This document shows, piece by piece, positions 1-11,143 of a stretch of 11,524 nucleotides of DNA (positions within the stretch are counted from its first letter, which is position 1; each line of letters opens with the position of its first letter). Source of the DNA: an uncultured Pseudomonadota bacterium (GTDB taxonomy: Bacteria > Pseudomonadota > Gammaproteobacteria > Burkholderiales > Burkholderiaceae); the NCBI GenBank assembly GCA_946480245.1, contig CAMLIZ010000145.1, positions 1-11,524 of the forward strand, written 5' to 3'. The translations under genes were made by a program, and so were the position numbers. The notes under the pieces were generated by a model that saw only the letters and a list, made by a program, of their open reading frames with translations, did not search any database and was not told the origin of the DNA.

Positions 1-3268
<3,268 letters not shown>

Positions 3269-3282
<14 letters not shown>

Positions 3283-3955
3283 CGTGCTGCTGGACCCGCT
3301 GCGGGCGTTTCTGTACCACCTGGGGGCGTTCCTGCCGCGCCTGGGCATCGTGCTCGTCATCCTGCTGGTCGGGTTCCTGGTGGCCAAGGCCGCGCGCTTC
3401 GCGGTGGAGAAGGCGCTGCGCGCGATCAACGTGCCGGTGCTCACGCGCCGCTCGGGGCTGGACGACTTCCTGCAGGCCGGCGGCGGCCAGGCGGACACGG
3501 TCACCGTGTTCGGCATCCTCGTGTACTGGGTGGTGGTGCTGGCGGCGCTGATCGTCGCGTTCAACAGCCTCGGGCTCGACCAGGTGACCACGCTGCTCGG
3601 GCGCGCGATGCTGTACGTGCCGCAGATCGTGTTCGCGCTGCTGATCGTGGTGTTCGGCAGCTACTTCGCGCGCTTCGTCGGCAACGCGGTCACCGCCCAT
3701 CTGCAGCGCGGCAGCGGCTCGGACGGCGTGGCGCTGGGCCGCATCGCGCGCTATGCGGTGCTGGCGTTCGTGCTGGTGATGGCGCTGGACCAGCTCGACA
3801 TCGGCGGCTCCATCGTGCGCGCCACCTTCCTGATCCTGCTCGGCGGCGCCGTGTTCGCGGTGGCGCTGGCCTTCGGCCTCGGCGGCCGGGAGTGGGCTGC
3901 GGCGCGGCTGGAGGAGTGGTGGCCCAGCAGCGACACGCGCCCGCCGCGACCGTGA
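3269..3955 (+). CDS. Mechanosensitive-channel-like TM-helix membrane protein
   Basis: The protein has 228 residues and about five hydrophobic segments (roughly 19-40, 80-98, 113-132, 158-176 and 181-203). The last ends in [14 protein letters not shown], the glycine-rich helix end typical of the conserved TM-helix family related to MscS channels. The chain stops soon afterwards, so the soluble beta-domain of true MscS channels is absent. It is an inner-membrane protein; family members such as CmpX are linked to envelope or osmotic stress, but channel activity here is inferred. The start at 3269 is chosen because a strong Shine-Dalgarno sits 5 nt upstream, and it overlaps the treS stop by 14 bp. 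The next gene, glgX, begins 4 nt after its stop. This tight packing puts it firmly in the trehalose/glucan operon, which fits a role in osmotic adjustment. Confidence 0.85.
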
Positions 3956-3959
3956 CACC

Positions 3960-6116
<2,157 letters not shown>

Positions 6117-6144
6117 CAAGACGCGCGAGTGCCGACAAGGTGCT

Positions 6145-6159
6145 GCGGCATACTGCCGC
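6145..6159 (+). repeat. Perfect inverted repeat in the glgX to hydrolase gap
   Basis: GCGGCA, then TAC, then TGCCGC form a 6-bp perfect inverted repeat 27 nt upstream of the next ATG. No T-run follows, so it does not look like an intrinsic terminator. It could be a 5' UTR hairpin or an operator half-site pair. Only the palindrome is observed. Confidence 0.45.
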
Positions 6160-6186
6160 CGCGTTGTACCCAGGAAGACTGAAGCG

Positions 6187-7404
6187 ATGACATTGCCCGA
6201 CCGCGAACCCGCGGGCGTTTCGGTGCCGTCGGCGCCCACCGCGGACCTGCTGGCGCGCTGCCGCGACGAGTCGCTGGCGCTGCTGCAGCGCAACCTCGCG
6301 CCGGGCGGCAGCATGCTCGCCGCCACGCCGGGCGAGATGGCCGAGGCGCGCAGCTACACGCGCGTGTTCGGCCGCGACGCAGCGATCTGCGTGCTGGCCA
6401 TGGCCGGCAGCGGCGTACCCGCGCTGGAAGACGGCGCGCTCGCCAGCCTCGATGCGCTGGCCGCGGGCCAGGCGCCGAACGGGCAGATTCCGAAGTACGT
6501 GGATCCCGCGACCGGCGAGGCCGACTTCTGGTACGTGGGCTGCATCGACGCCACCCTGTGGTGGCTGATCGCCGCGCATCACGTGCGCAGCGTGCGTCCG
6601 GCACACGCACAGCGCTGGCAGCGGGAGCTGTGGCTGGCGCTGCAGTGGCTGCAGGCGCAGGAGCACCAGCACTTCTTCTTGCTGCAGCAGAACGAGGCCA
6701 GCGACTGGGCCGACATCATGCCGCGCTCGGGCTTCGTGCTCTACACCAATGCGCTGTGGTATCGCGTGAAGTTGCTGTTCGACCTGCCGCAACTGGAGGA
6801 GACCCGCTACCACGTGGACCATCTGTTCCATCCGTACCAGCAGGACGTGCCGGGCTACCGCCGCAGCCGGTTGCTGCAGCACTATGCGCGGCGTGGCCAT
6901 CGCAACCCGGGCATCTACCTCAGCTTCGTGAACCTCTCGTTCAGCGGCAACGAAGGCGACGTGCTGGGCAATGTGCTGACCGTGCTGTACGGGCTGGCCG
7001 GTGATTCGATGGCACAGCAGATCGTCAAGACGCTGCTGGCGGCCGGCGCCGGCGAGCCGTACCCGGCGCGCTCCGTGCTGCACCCCATCGAGCCTGACGA
7101 CGAGCTGTGGCGGCTGTACATGGCGCGCCACCAGCAGAACCATCCTTACCAGTACCACAACGGCGGCATCTGGCCGTTCATCGGCGGGTTCTGGGTGATG
7201 GCGCTGGCGTTGCTGGGCAAGCAGGAGCTCGCGCGGGCCGAACTCGCCAAGCTGGCCGCCGCCAACGAGGTGGGCGGCTGGCGCTTCAGCGAGTGGTTCC
7301 ATGGCCGGTCGCTGCACCCGTGCGGCATGGCCGGCCAGAGCTGGAACGCCGCCACGTTCCTGATCGCGCAGCAGGCGGTGGAGCAGGGCCGCTTCGCGAT
7401 GTAG
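6187..7404 (+). CDS. (Alpha/alpha)6-type glycoside hydrolase, amylo-1,6-glucosidase-like
   Basis: The start is the ATG at 6187, with AGGA at 6172-6175 upstream (11-nt spacing), giving 405 aa. An in-frame GTG at 6088 lies inside glgX and is less likely. Readable motifs are RSYTRVFGRDAAI (56-68), YVGCIDATLWWLIA (116-129), NEASDWADIMPRSG (169-182), FVNLSFSGNEGD (247-258), YHNGGIWPF (323-331) and WNAATFLIA (386-394). The RD, D/W-rich and YHNGG.WP motifs recall (alpha/alpha)6 barrels such as the C-terminal domain of glycogen-debranching amylo-1,6-glucosidases and the GH100 neutral invertases. Candidate acidic catalytic residues are Asp64, Asp121 and Asp173/Asp176, by inference. There is no signal peptide, so it is cytoplasmic. 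Position after glgX argues for an alpha-glucan or related sugar substrate. The family is reasonably secure; the substrate is not. Confidence 0.8.
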   Translation: MTLPDREPAGVSVPSAPTADLLARCRDESLALLQRNLAPGGSMLAATPGEMAEARSYTRVFGRDAAICVLAMAGSGVPALEDGALASLDALAAGQAPNGQIPKYVDPATGEADFWYVGCIDATLWWLIAAHHVRSVRPAHAQRWQRELWLALQWLQAQEHQHFFLLQQNEASDWADIMPRSGFVLYTNALWYRVKLLFDLPQLEETRYHVDHLFHPYQQDVPGYRRSRLLQHYARRGHRNPGIYLSFVNLSFSGNEGDVLGNVLTVLYGLAGDSMAQQIVKTLLAAGAGEPYPARSVLHPIEPDDELWRLYMARHQQNHPYQYHNGGIWPFIGGFWVMALALLGKQELARAELAKLAAANEVGGWRFSEWFHGRSLHPCGMAGQSWNAATFLIAQQAVEQGRFAM

Positions 7405-7436
7405 TCGCGGGCATGCGGCTTGCGCCGCAGCCGCGA
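7405..7436 (+). promoter_or_regulatory. Two-part hairpin filling the gap up to the FNT start codon
   Basis: The whole spacer between the hydrolase TAG and the next ATG can fold. Outer arms TCGCGG (7405-7410) and CCGCGA (7431-7436) flank inner arms TGCGGC (7414-7419) and GCCGCA (7424-7429), with loop TTGC. The 3' outer arm includes the A of the ATG. There is no T-run, so it is not a standard terminator. It could limit translation of the next gene unless opened by ribosomes leaving the hydrolase; that role is inferred. Confidence 0.5.
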
Positions 7437-8239
7437 TGAAGGACGATCACCACCGCGAAGCCGACCGCGTCGAAAACAAGCTGACGCCGGCCACGCCGGT
7501 CATCTACGAGATCGTGCGCCGCCAGGGCGAGCAGGAGATGGCGCGCCCGGCGGTGTCGTTGTGGTGGTCGGGCTTTGCGGCGGGGCTGTCGATCAGCTTC
7601 TCGCTGCTGGCGCAGGCCATCCTGCGCATGCACCTGCCCGACGCGCCATGGCGCGAGCTCGTCACCGCGTTCGGCTATCCGGTGGGCTTTCTGATGGTGG
7701 TGCTGGCACGGCAGCAGCTGTTCACCGAGACCACCATCACCGTGGTGCTGCCGATCACGGCAGAGCCCAGTGCCCGCGTGCTCGGCGCGGCTGCGCGCAT
7801 GTGGGGCGTGGTGCTGGCGGCCAACTTGGCCGGCACCTTGTTCGCCGCTGCGTTCTGCACCTTCACGCCGGTGGTGTCGCCCGAGTTGCTGCAATCGATG
7901 CTGGAGGTGGCGCGGCACGCGCTCGCGCACGACGCGTTCAGCACCTTGCTGCATGCCGTGACCGCCGGCTTCCTGATGGCGGCGATGGTGTGGATCATCC
8001 CCGGCGCCGGCAACGCGCAGTTCCATGTCGTGCTGCTGATGACCTACGTGATCGGCGTGGGCGGCTTCAGCCACGTGGTGGCGGGCAGCGTCGAGGCCTT
8101 TCTGCTGGTGATCAACGGGCAGCTGGGCTTGCTGCCGATGCTGGGCGGCTTCACGCTGCCGGCGCTGGCCGGCAACATCGTGGGTGGCACCGCGCTGTTT
8201 GCGCTGCTGGCCTATGCGCAGGTGATGAAGGAGATCTGA
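7436..8239 (+). CDS. Formate/nitrite transporter family protein, YfdC-like
   Basis: A 267-aa membrane protein with a charged cytoplasmic N-terminus (about 1-40) and about six hydrophobic segments (near 42-62, 76-94, 118-140, 170-190, 196-214 and 240-262), the FNT family layout. FNT-like signatures are ARQQLFTETTITVVLP (91-106), at the place of the first broken helix, and GFSHVVAGSVEAF (210-222), which supplies the conserved pore histidine (His213). The sequence style is closest to E. coli YfdC, whose substrate is not well established, rather than FocA or NirC. The ATG at 7436 lies 31 nt after the previous stop, with no clear Shine-Dalgarno and a predicted hairpin over the start. It is probably the last gene of the + strand unit. 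Monovalent anion transport is inferred from the family only. Confidence 0.9.
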   Translation: MKDDHHREADRVENKLTPATPVIYEIVRRQGEQEMARPAVSLWWSGFAAGLSISFSLLAQAILRMHLPDAPWRELVTAFGYPVGFLMVVLARQQLFTETTITVVLPITAEPSARVLGAAARMWGVVLAANLAGTLFAAAFCTFTPVVSPELLQSMLEVARHALAHDAFSTLLHAVTAGFLMAAMVWIIPGAGNAQFHVVLLMTYVIGVGGFSHVVAGSVEAFLLVINGQLGLLPMLGGFTLPALAGNIVGGTALFALLAYAQVMKEI

Positions 8240-8255
8240 GCCGTCGATCGGCTCA
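8237..8255. terminator. Stop-to-stop palindrome between convergent genes
   Basis: TGAGCCG (8237-8243), loop TCGAT, CGGCTCA (8249-8255) is a perfect 7-bp inverted repeat. Its outer triplets are the stop codons of the two convergent genes: TGA of the FNT gene on + and TGA of the DUF3606 gene on -. Only 13 nt separate the genes, so this is the only candidate shared transcription end. Neither side has a T-run, so factor-independent termination is uncertain; it may act as an RNA 3'-end stabiliser. Confidence 0.45.
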
Positions 8256-8471
8256 CGACGGCCGGCCGCGCGCGCGTTCGGCCTCGTCGCTGTTCGTGGT
8301 GCTGCGCACACCCTTCAGGTGCGCCTCCACGTCGTCGGCAAAGCTGCCGACAGCCTGCACCGCGTCCTTGATCTGCTGTGGCGTGACGTCGAGCTTGCGC
8401 GCCCATTCGCGCAGCGCCTCGTCACGGTTCGGATCGATGCGTTCCCGGGGCGTGTTTTCAGGTTCGGACAT
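8253..8471 (-). CDS. DUF3606 family small protein
   Basis: A 72-aa soluble protein. Residues about 10-53 (RIDPNRDEALREWARKLDV, then TPQQIKDAVQAVG and ADDVEAHLKG) match the pattern of DUF3606: a basic/acidic start, a W in the first helix, then an AV..VG helix turn. Its role is unknown; such proteins are common, often in many copies, in proteobacteria. The ATG at 8471 is chosen because GGAAG lies 6 nt upstream and the family normally starts just before this arginine-rich stretch. The frame remains open to 8585, but the added residues look like translated leader. The tail after about 54 is polar and probably disordered. It is convergent with the FNT gene and divergent from the M48 peptidase gene. 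Confidence 0.82.
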   Translation of the reverse strand: MSEPENTPRERIDPNRDEALREWARKLDVTPQQIKDAVQAVGSFADDVEAHLKGVRSTTNSDEAERARGRPS

Positions 8472-8508
8472 GTTCAGCTTCCGCTGCTTGGTTGCCCACG
8501 ACGCAGCA

Positions 8509-8539
8509 GCCCCCGTGCCCGTTGGGGGCGCGACTTTTT
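8509..8539 (+). terminator. GC hairpin followed by a T-run (possible terminator or leader hairpin)
   Basis: GCCCCC (8509-8514) and GGGGGC (8524-8529) pair around a 9-nt loop, and TTTTT follows at 8535-8539 after a 5-nt GC-rich gap. On + it could stop read-through from the FNT gene before the peptidase gene. On - it would lie in the DUF3606 leader. The offset T-run makes it a weak terminator candidate. Confidence 0.3.
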
Positions 8540-8542
8540 CAC

Positions 8543-8557
8543 GCACTTCGGATGCCA
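8543..8557 (-). promoter_or_regulatory. Sigma-54-like -24/-12 pair upstream of the DUF3606 gene (weak)
   Basis: Read on the - strand, TGGCA and TGC stand at the spacing of the -24/-12 consensus TGGCAC-N5-TTGC, with three mismatches at other consensus positions. It points towards the DUF3606 start about 70 nt away. This is a motif match by eye in GC-rich DNA and may be chance; no enhancer site was identified. Confidence 0.2.
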
Positions 8558-8624
8558 ATCGTAAAGAGCAGGTAAGACCACCCACTATTCAACAGACCGC
8601 CGGCGCCCCCTCGCGCGAAAGTAT

Positions 8625-9299
8625 GTGCTCGCACGAAACGAACACGAGGGATTCGCCATCAAGCCGTTCGCATGGATCGCAGCGCTGTTGTTCGCGGGCG
8701 CTGTGCAAGCCAACCCCCTGGTCGACAAGCTCGTGAACCAGCTCGAAGCCAGCCCCGAGGGCTGCACCGCAGTGCAGCCGCGCGACCACCTGCGCCAGCA
8801 GATCGAGGGTGACGTGGCCCGTGTGAAGCAGACCGTGCCGGTGCCGGCCGGCGTGCTGTTCCGCGTGATGGATTGCGAGGCCGACGGCTTCGTGTACCAG
8901 GGCAAGACCGTGGTGCTGAGCACGCGGCTGTCACGCATGAACCCGACCCAGCGCTTCTTCATCATCGCCCACGAACTCGGCCACGTGCGGCTGGCTCACC
9001 ACGGCGCGATCCGCAGCTTCGTGGCCGACATCGTGGAGGAGCATCCGGACGAGGCGCTCGCGCGCCGCCAGATCGCTTCGTCGCTGGCCAAGATCTCCTA
9101 CCAGCATGAGTTCGATGCCGACGCGTTCGCGGTGCGCGCGATGCAGCAAGCGGGCCTGGACGTGGACCAGGCCGCGCGCATCTTCGACAGCATCCCGGAC
9201 GACTCCGACAACGGCACGCACCCCTCGGCCCAGCGCCGGGCGCTGGCAATCCGAGCGCTGATGCTCAAGCCGCAGCAGGGACCAGGCGCAGGCGGGTGA
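8625..9299 (+). CDS. Secreted M48-type zinc metallopeptidase
   Basis: Given here from the first in-frame start codon, GTG 8625 (224 aa). The zinc site is HELGH (116-120) within FFIIAHELGHVRLAHHG; the third ligand is Glu162 in HEFDADAFAVRAM (161-173), the M48-type E...D motif. Residues 12-29 (IKPFAWIAALLFAGAVQA) form a signal peptide with likely cleavage before Asn30. There are no further membrane segments, so the product is probably periplasmic or, less likely, secreted. No in-frame ATG precedes the catalytic region. GTG 8625 has a poor ribosome site and would add acidic residues to the signal peptide. By contrast, GAGGGA (8646-8651) sits 6 nt before the ATC codon at 8658, which would give an ideal signal peptide starting with Lys at position 2. 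It lacks the C-terminal repeats of the larger BepA type and the integral membrane helices of HtpX. Substrate unknown. Confidence 0.85.
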   Translation: MLARNEHEGFAIKPFAWIAALLFAGAVQANPLVDKLVNQLEASPEGCTAVQPRDHLRQQIEGDVARVKQTVPVPAGVLFRVMDCEADGFVYQGKTVVLSTRLSRMNPTQRFFIIAHELGHVRLAHHGAIRSFVADIVEEHPDEALARRQIASSLAKISYQHEFDADAFAVRAMQQAGLDVDQAARIFDSIPDDSDNGTHPSAQRRALAIRALMLKPQQGPGAGG

Positions 9300-10404
9300 T
9301 CTCCGACGGGGCGCCCAGGCGCTTCGGCGGGCCCCAATAGCCGGTGCCCCGGCTCGTGTACACCCACATGCCGCCATGGCGGTGCAGCCCTGCGGTGTAG
9401 GGCTGCTGCAGCGGCACGAACCAGCGCCACGGCAGGAACTGCCCGCCGTGCGTGTGGCCCGACAACTGCAGATCGAAGCCGGCCGCTGCCGCTGCGTCTG
9501 CGCTGCGCGGCTGGTGTGCGAGCAGCAGCTTCGGGTGCTGCCCCGCAGGAGCCCCGTGCAGTGCGCGTGCCGGGTCGCTGGCCTGGGCCGGGTCGAACTG
9601 CCCGGCGCTGTAATCGGTGATGCCGGCCAGCAGCAGCGGGTCGCCCTGATGCTGCAGCACCACGTGCTCGTTCATCAGCACGCGCAAGCCCAGGCGCTGC
9701 AACTCAGCCACCCACGGTGCGGCGCCTGAGTAGTACTCGTGGTTGCCGGTGACCGCGAACACGCCGTGCCGCGCACGCAGGGCCGCGAAGGGCGCAATCT
9801 GCTCGCGCAGTTGCTCCACAGAGCCGTCGACGCTGTCGCCAGTCACGGCGATCACGTCCGGCTGCAGCCGATTGGCGATGTCCACCACCGCCTGCACGAA
9901 GGGGCGACGAATCGTGGGGCCGACGTGCAGATCGCTGATCTGCACGATCGTGAAGTTGTGCAATGCCGGCGGCAGTGCGTCGATCGGCACGCGCACCTCC
10001 CGCACGGCCGGCCGCCGGCGCGCGTTCACCAGCCCGACGAGCGTGGCCGCGGCCGCGCCCAGCGGCACGAACCAAGCGGTCAGCGGTGTCAGCGTGAGGC
10101 TGCCCCACAGCGGCCGGTGCAGCAGGCCGGTCACAGCGGCGACCGCGAGCACCGGTTCGCGCAACAGCGTGAGCACGAGCAGACTGGAAAAGAAGCCGAG
10201 TCCGATCAGCCCGGCCCACAAGGACAGTGGCCCCTGGCTGCGGCCGCGGAACACGGCACGCGCGGTGGACAGCAGCAGCGCGCACAGCAGGACCAGCACC
10301 AATGCACCGGCCAGCGCGGCGGGCATCGGCAAGGGCGGCAGCAGCCGCAGCGCGATGTACAGGTGCAACAGGGCCAGCAGGCCGGGAAACGCGCCGCGCG
10401 TCAC
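9265..10404 (-). CDS. Membrane-anchored calcineurin-like metallophosphoesterase
   Basis: A 379-aa protein. Residues 6-127 hold four or five hydrophobic segments. A soluble metallophosphoesterase domain follows, with all metal motifs: SDLHVG (157-162; Asp158, His160), GDSVDG (189-194), GNHE (220-223), His297 in LLLAHQP, and GHTHGG (316-321). This YkoE/YaeI-like architecture places the catalytic domain at the membrane; related enzymes cleave phosphodiesters or pyrophosphates, including lipid-linked ones, but the substrate cannot be read here. The start is GTG 10404, whose GTGA overlaps the stop of the upstream H-NS-like gene, a typical coupled arrangement. A longer frame to 10614 runs through that gene and is not credible. 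The 3' end overlaps the convergent peptidase gene by 35 bp. Confidence 0.9.
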   Translation of the reverse strand: MTRGAFPGLLALLHLYIALRLLPPLPMPAALAGALVLVLLCALLLSTARAVFRGRSQGPLSLWAGLIGLGFFSSLLVLTLLREPVLAVAAVTGLLHRPLWGSLTLTPLTAWFVPLGAAAATLVGLVNARRRPAVREVRVPIDALPPALHNFTIVQISDLHVGPTIRRPFVQAVVDIANRLQPDVIAVTGDSVDGSVEQLREQIAPFAALRARHGVFAVTGNHEYYSGAAPWVAELQRLGLRVLMNEHVVLQHQGDPLLLAGITDYSAGQFDPAQASDPARALHGAPAGQHPKLLLAHQPRSADAAAAAGFDLQLSGHTHGGQFLPWRWFVPLQQPYTAGLHRHGGMWVYTSRGTGYWGPPKRLGAPSEITRLRLVPAAA

Positions 10405-10700
10405 GCGATATCGGCCTGCGGCTTCAGCTGTTCGACTGTGAAGCCTTCCTTCAGCAGCGCGTCGCGCAGCCACTGCGGGTGCGCGCCGTTGCCGTCCCAG
10501 GTGTCGCCAGTGACCGGGTGGCGGTACTTCACCATCGCCGGCGCCTCGGGAGGCGGTGCTGCGGGCACTGGGGGCACGACATCGTGCGCCAGTTCCTCGG
10601 GCGTGATGCCCCAATACTCGACGAGCGTGCGAATGCGGTAGATCACCGCGGCGCGCTCGCGGGCGGAAAGCGAATGATCGTCGTCAGGAGCCGGCTGCAC
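10401..10700 (-). CDS. Short H-NS-family nucleoid-associated protein
   Basis: A 99-aa product from GTG 10700. Residues about 12-38 (SARERAAVIYRIRTLVEYW, then GITPEELA) resemble the end of the H-NS oligomerisation helix region with its GIT/GLT..DL turn. A Pro/Ala linker follows (43-55). Residues 57-92 (VKYRHPVTGDTWDGNGAHP, then QWLRDALLKEGF) match the H-NS C-terminal DNA-binding fold. The DNA-contact loop, usually Q/R-G-R, reads DGNGAHP and lacks arginine. The protein is shorter at the N-terminus than full H-NS homologues, so dimerisation may be reduced. The start is uncertain: there is no ATG before the domain and no clear Shine-Dalgarno at 10700, which lies 26 nt after the stop of the upstream gene. 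Its TGA overlaps the phosphoesterase start. Confidence 0.75.
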   Translation of the reverse strand: MQPAPDDDHSLSARERAAVIYRIRTLVEYWGITPEELAHDVVPPVPAAPPPEAPAMVKYRHPVTGDTWDGNGAHPQWLRDALLKEGFTVEQLKPQADIA

Positions 10701-10726
10701 GGTGCAGGGTGATGCCGGCTGGCCGT

Positions 10727-10966
10727 TCAGGCCTTCTTGGCCGTCTCGGCCTCCACGGCACTGCAGGACGGTGCGCACACCGACTGGTTCTTGCCGAGGA
10801 ATTTCCTCGACTTCATCATGGAGCGCGGCCGGTGCTTGCCGCACAGGAAGCACGACATGGTGGCAGCGCTGAACACGCCGGCCGAAGCAAACGGCGAACC
10901 GGGAGCCTTGGAGCGATAGCGCAGGCCGTCGGCCTCGATGGTGGTCTTGACGGTTTCTTTGGGCAT
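10727..10966 (-). CDS. Small four-cysteine hypothetical protein
   Basis: A 79-aa basic protein starting MPKETVKTTIEADGLRYRSK. It contains Cys39-x2-Cys42 (CFLC) and Cys64-x3-Cys68 (CAPSC), separated by a Lys/Arg-rich stretch (HRPRSMMKSRKFLGKNQ), which suggests a zinc ribbon or treble-clef-like knuckle. I do not assign a family, although the sequence has the look of a conserved hypothetical of Burkholderiales. It is not secreted and has no membrane segment. The ATG at 10966 is preferred over the in-frame ATG at 11005 because the extra residues are low-complexity; neither has a strong Shine-Dalgarno. It lies 26 nt upstream of the H-NS-like gene, on the same strand, so the pair and the phosphoesterase are probably one transcript. 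Nucleic-acid binding is an inference from charge and cysteines. Confidence 0.7.
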   Translation of the reverse strand: MPKETVKTTIEADGLRYRSKAPGSPFASAGVFSAATMSCFLCGKHRPRSMMKSRKFLGKNQSVCAPSCSAVEAETAKKA

Positions 10967-11143
10967 GGATACGACAGAAGCTGGAGGCGGGATCGCCAAA
11001 TGCAAGCACCCGGCCCAGCAGGTGGCCGACTGAAGGTGCTACGCCCGACGGGATGGCCGGCGCGGTCATCAGCAGGGAGTCCGCGCCACAGCCCACACTC
11101 TAGCAGGAGTCGGGCCAGCCCGCCGGCAGCGCCCGCTAAAGCC
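10967..11143. other. 177-nt spacer with one inverted repeat
   Basis: Holds no credible gene. AGCACC (11005-11010) and GGTGCT (11035-11040) form a 6-bp inverted repeat around a 24-nt loop that contains two GGCC boxes. It may serve as a 3' structure for the bpt transcript or as an operator for the four-cysteine gene. I see no convincing -35/-10 pair, and no T-run follows the repeat. Confidence 0.4.

Noticed and set aside
7286..8311. 341-codon open frame on the - strand across the FNT gene
   Set aside because: Antisense shadow made of His/Gln/Arg-rich sequence, opposite a clear six-helix membrane protein.
7420..8736. 438-codon + strand frame spanning the FNT gene, the DUF3606 gene and the peptidase start
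   Set aside because: Crosses three better-supported genes and shows only low-complexity Arg/Ala/Gly sequence followed by Ser/Arg-rich sequence.
9739..10641. 300-codon + strand frame opposite the phosphoesterase
   Set aside because: Antisense shadow; the - strand frame contains every metallophosphoesterase motif.
10401..11096. N-terminal extension of the H-NS-like frame to 231 codons
   Set aside because: The added part overlaps the four-Cys gene in another frame and resembles no H-NS sequence.
11101..11143. Possible terminator after bpt
   Set aside because: The GC-rich repeats here (GCCCGCC and GCCCGCT) are near-direct rather than inverted, so no stem forms, and there is no T-run on the relevant strand.
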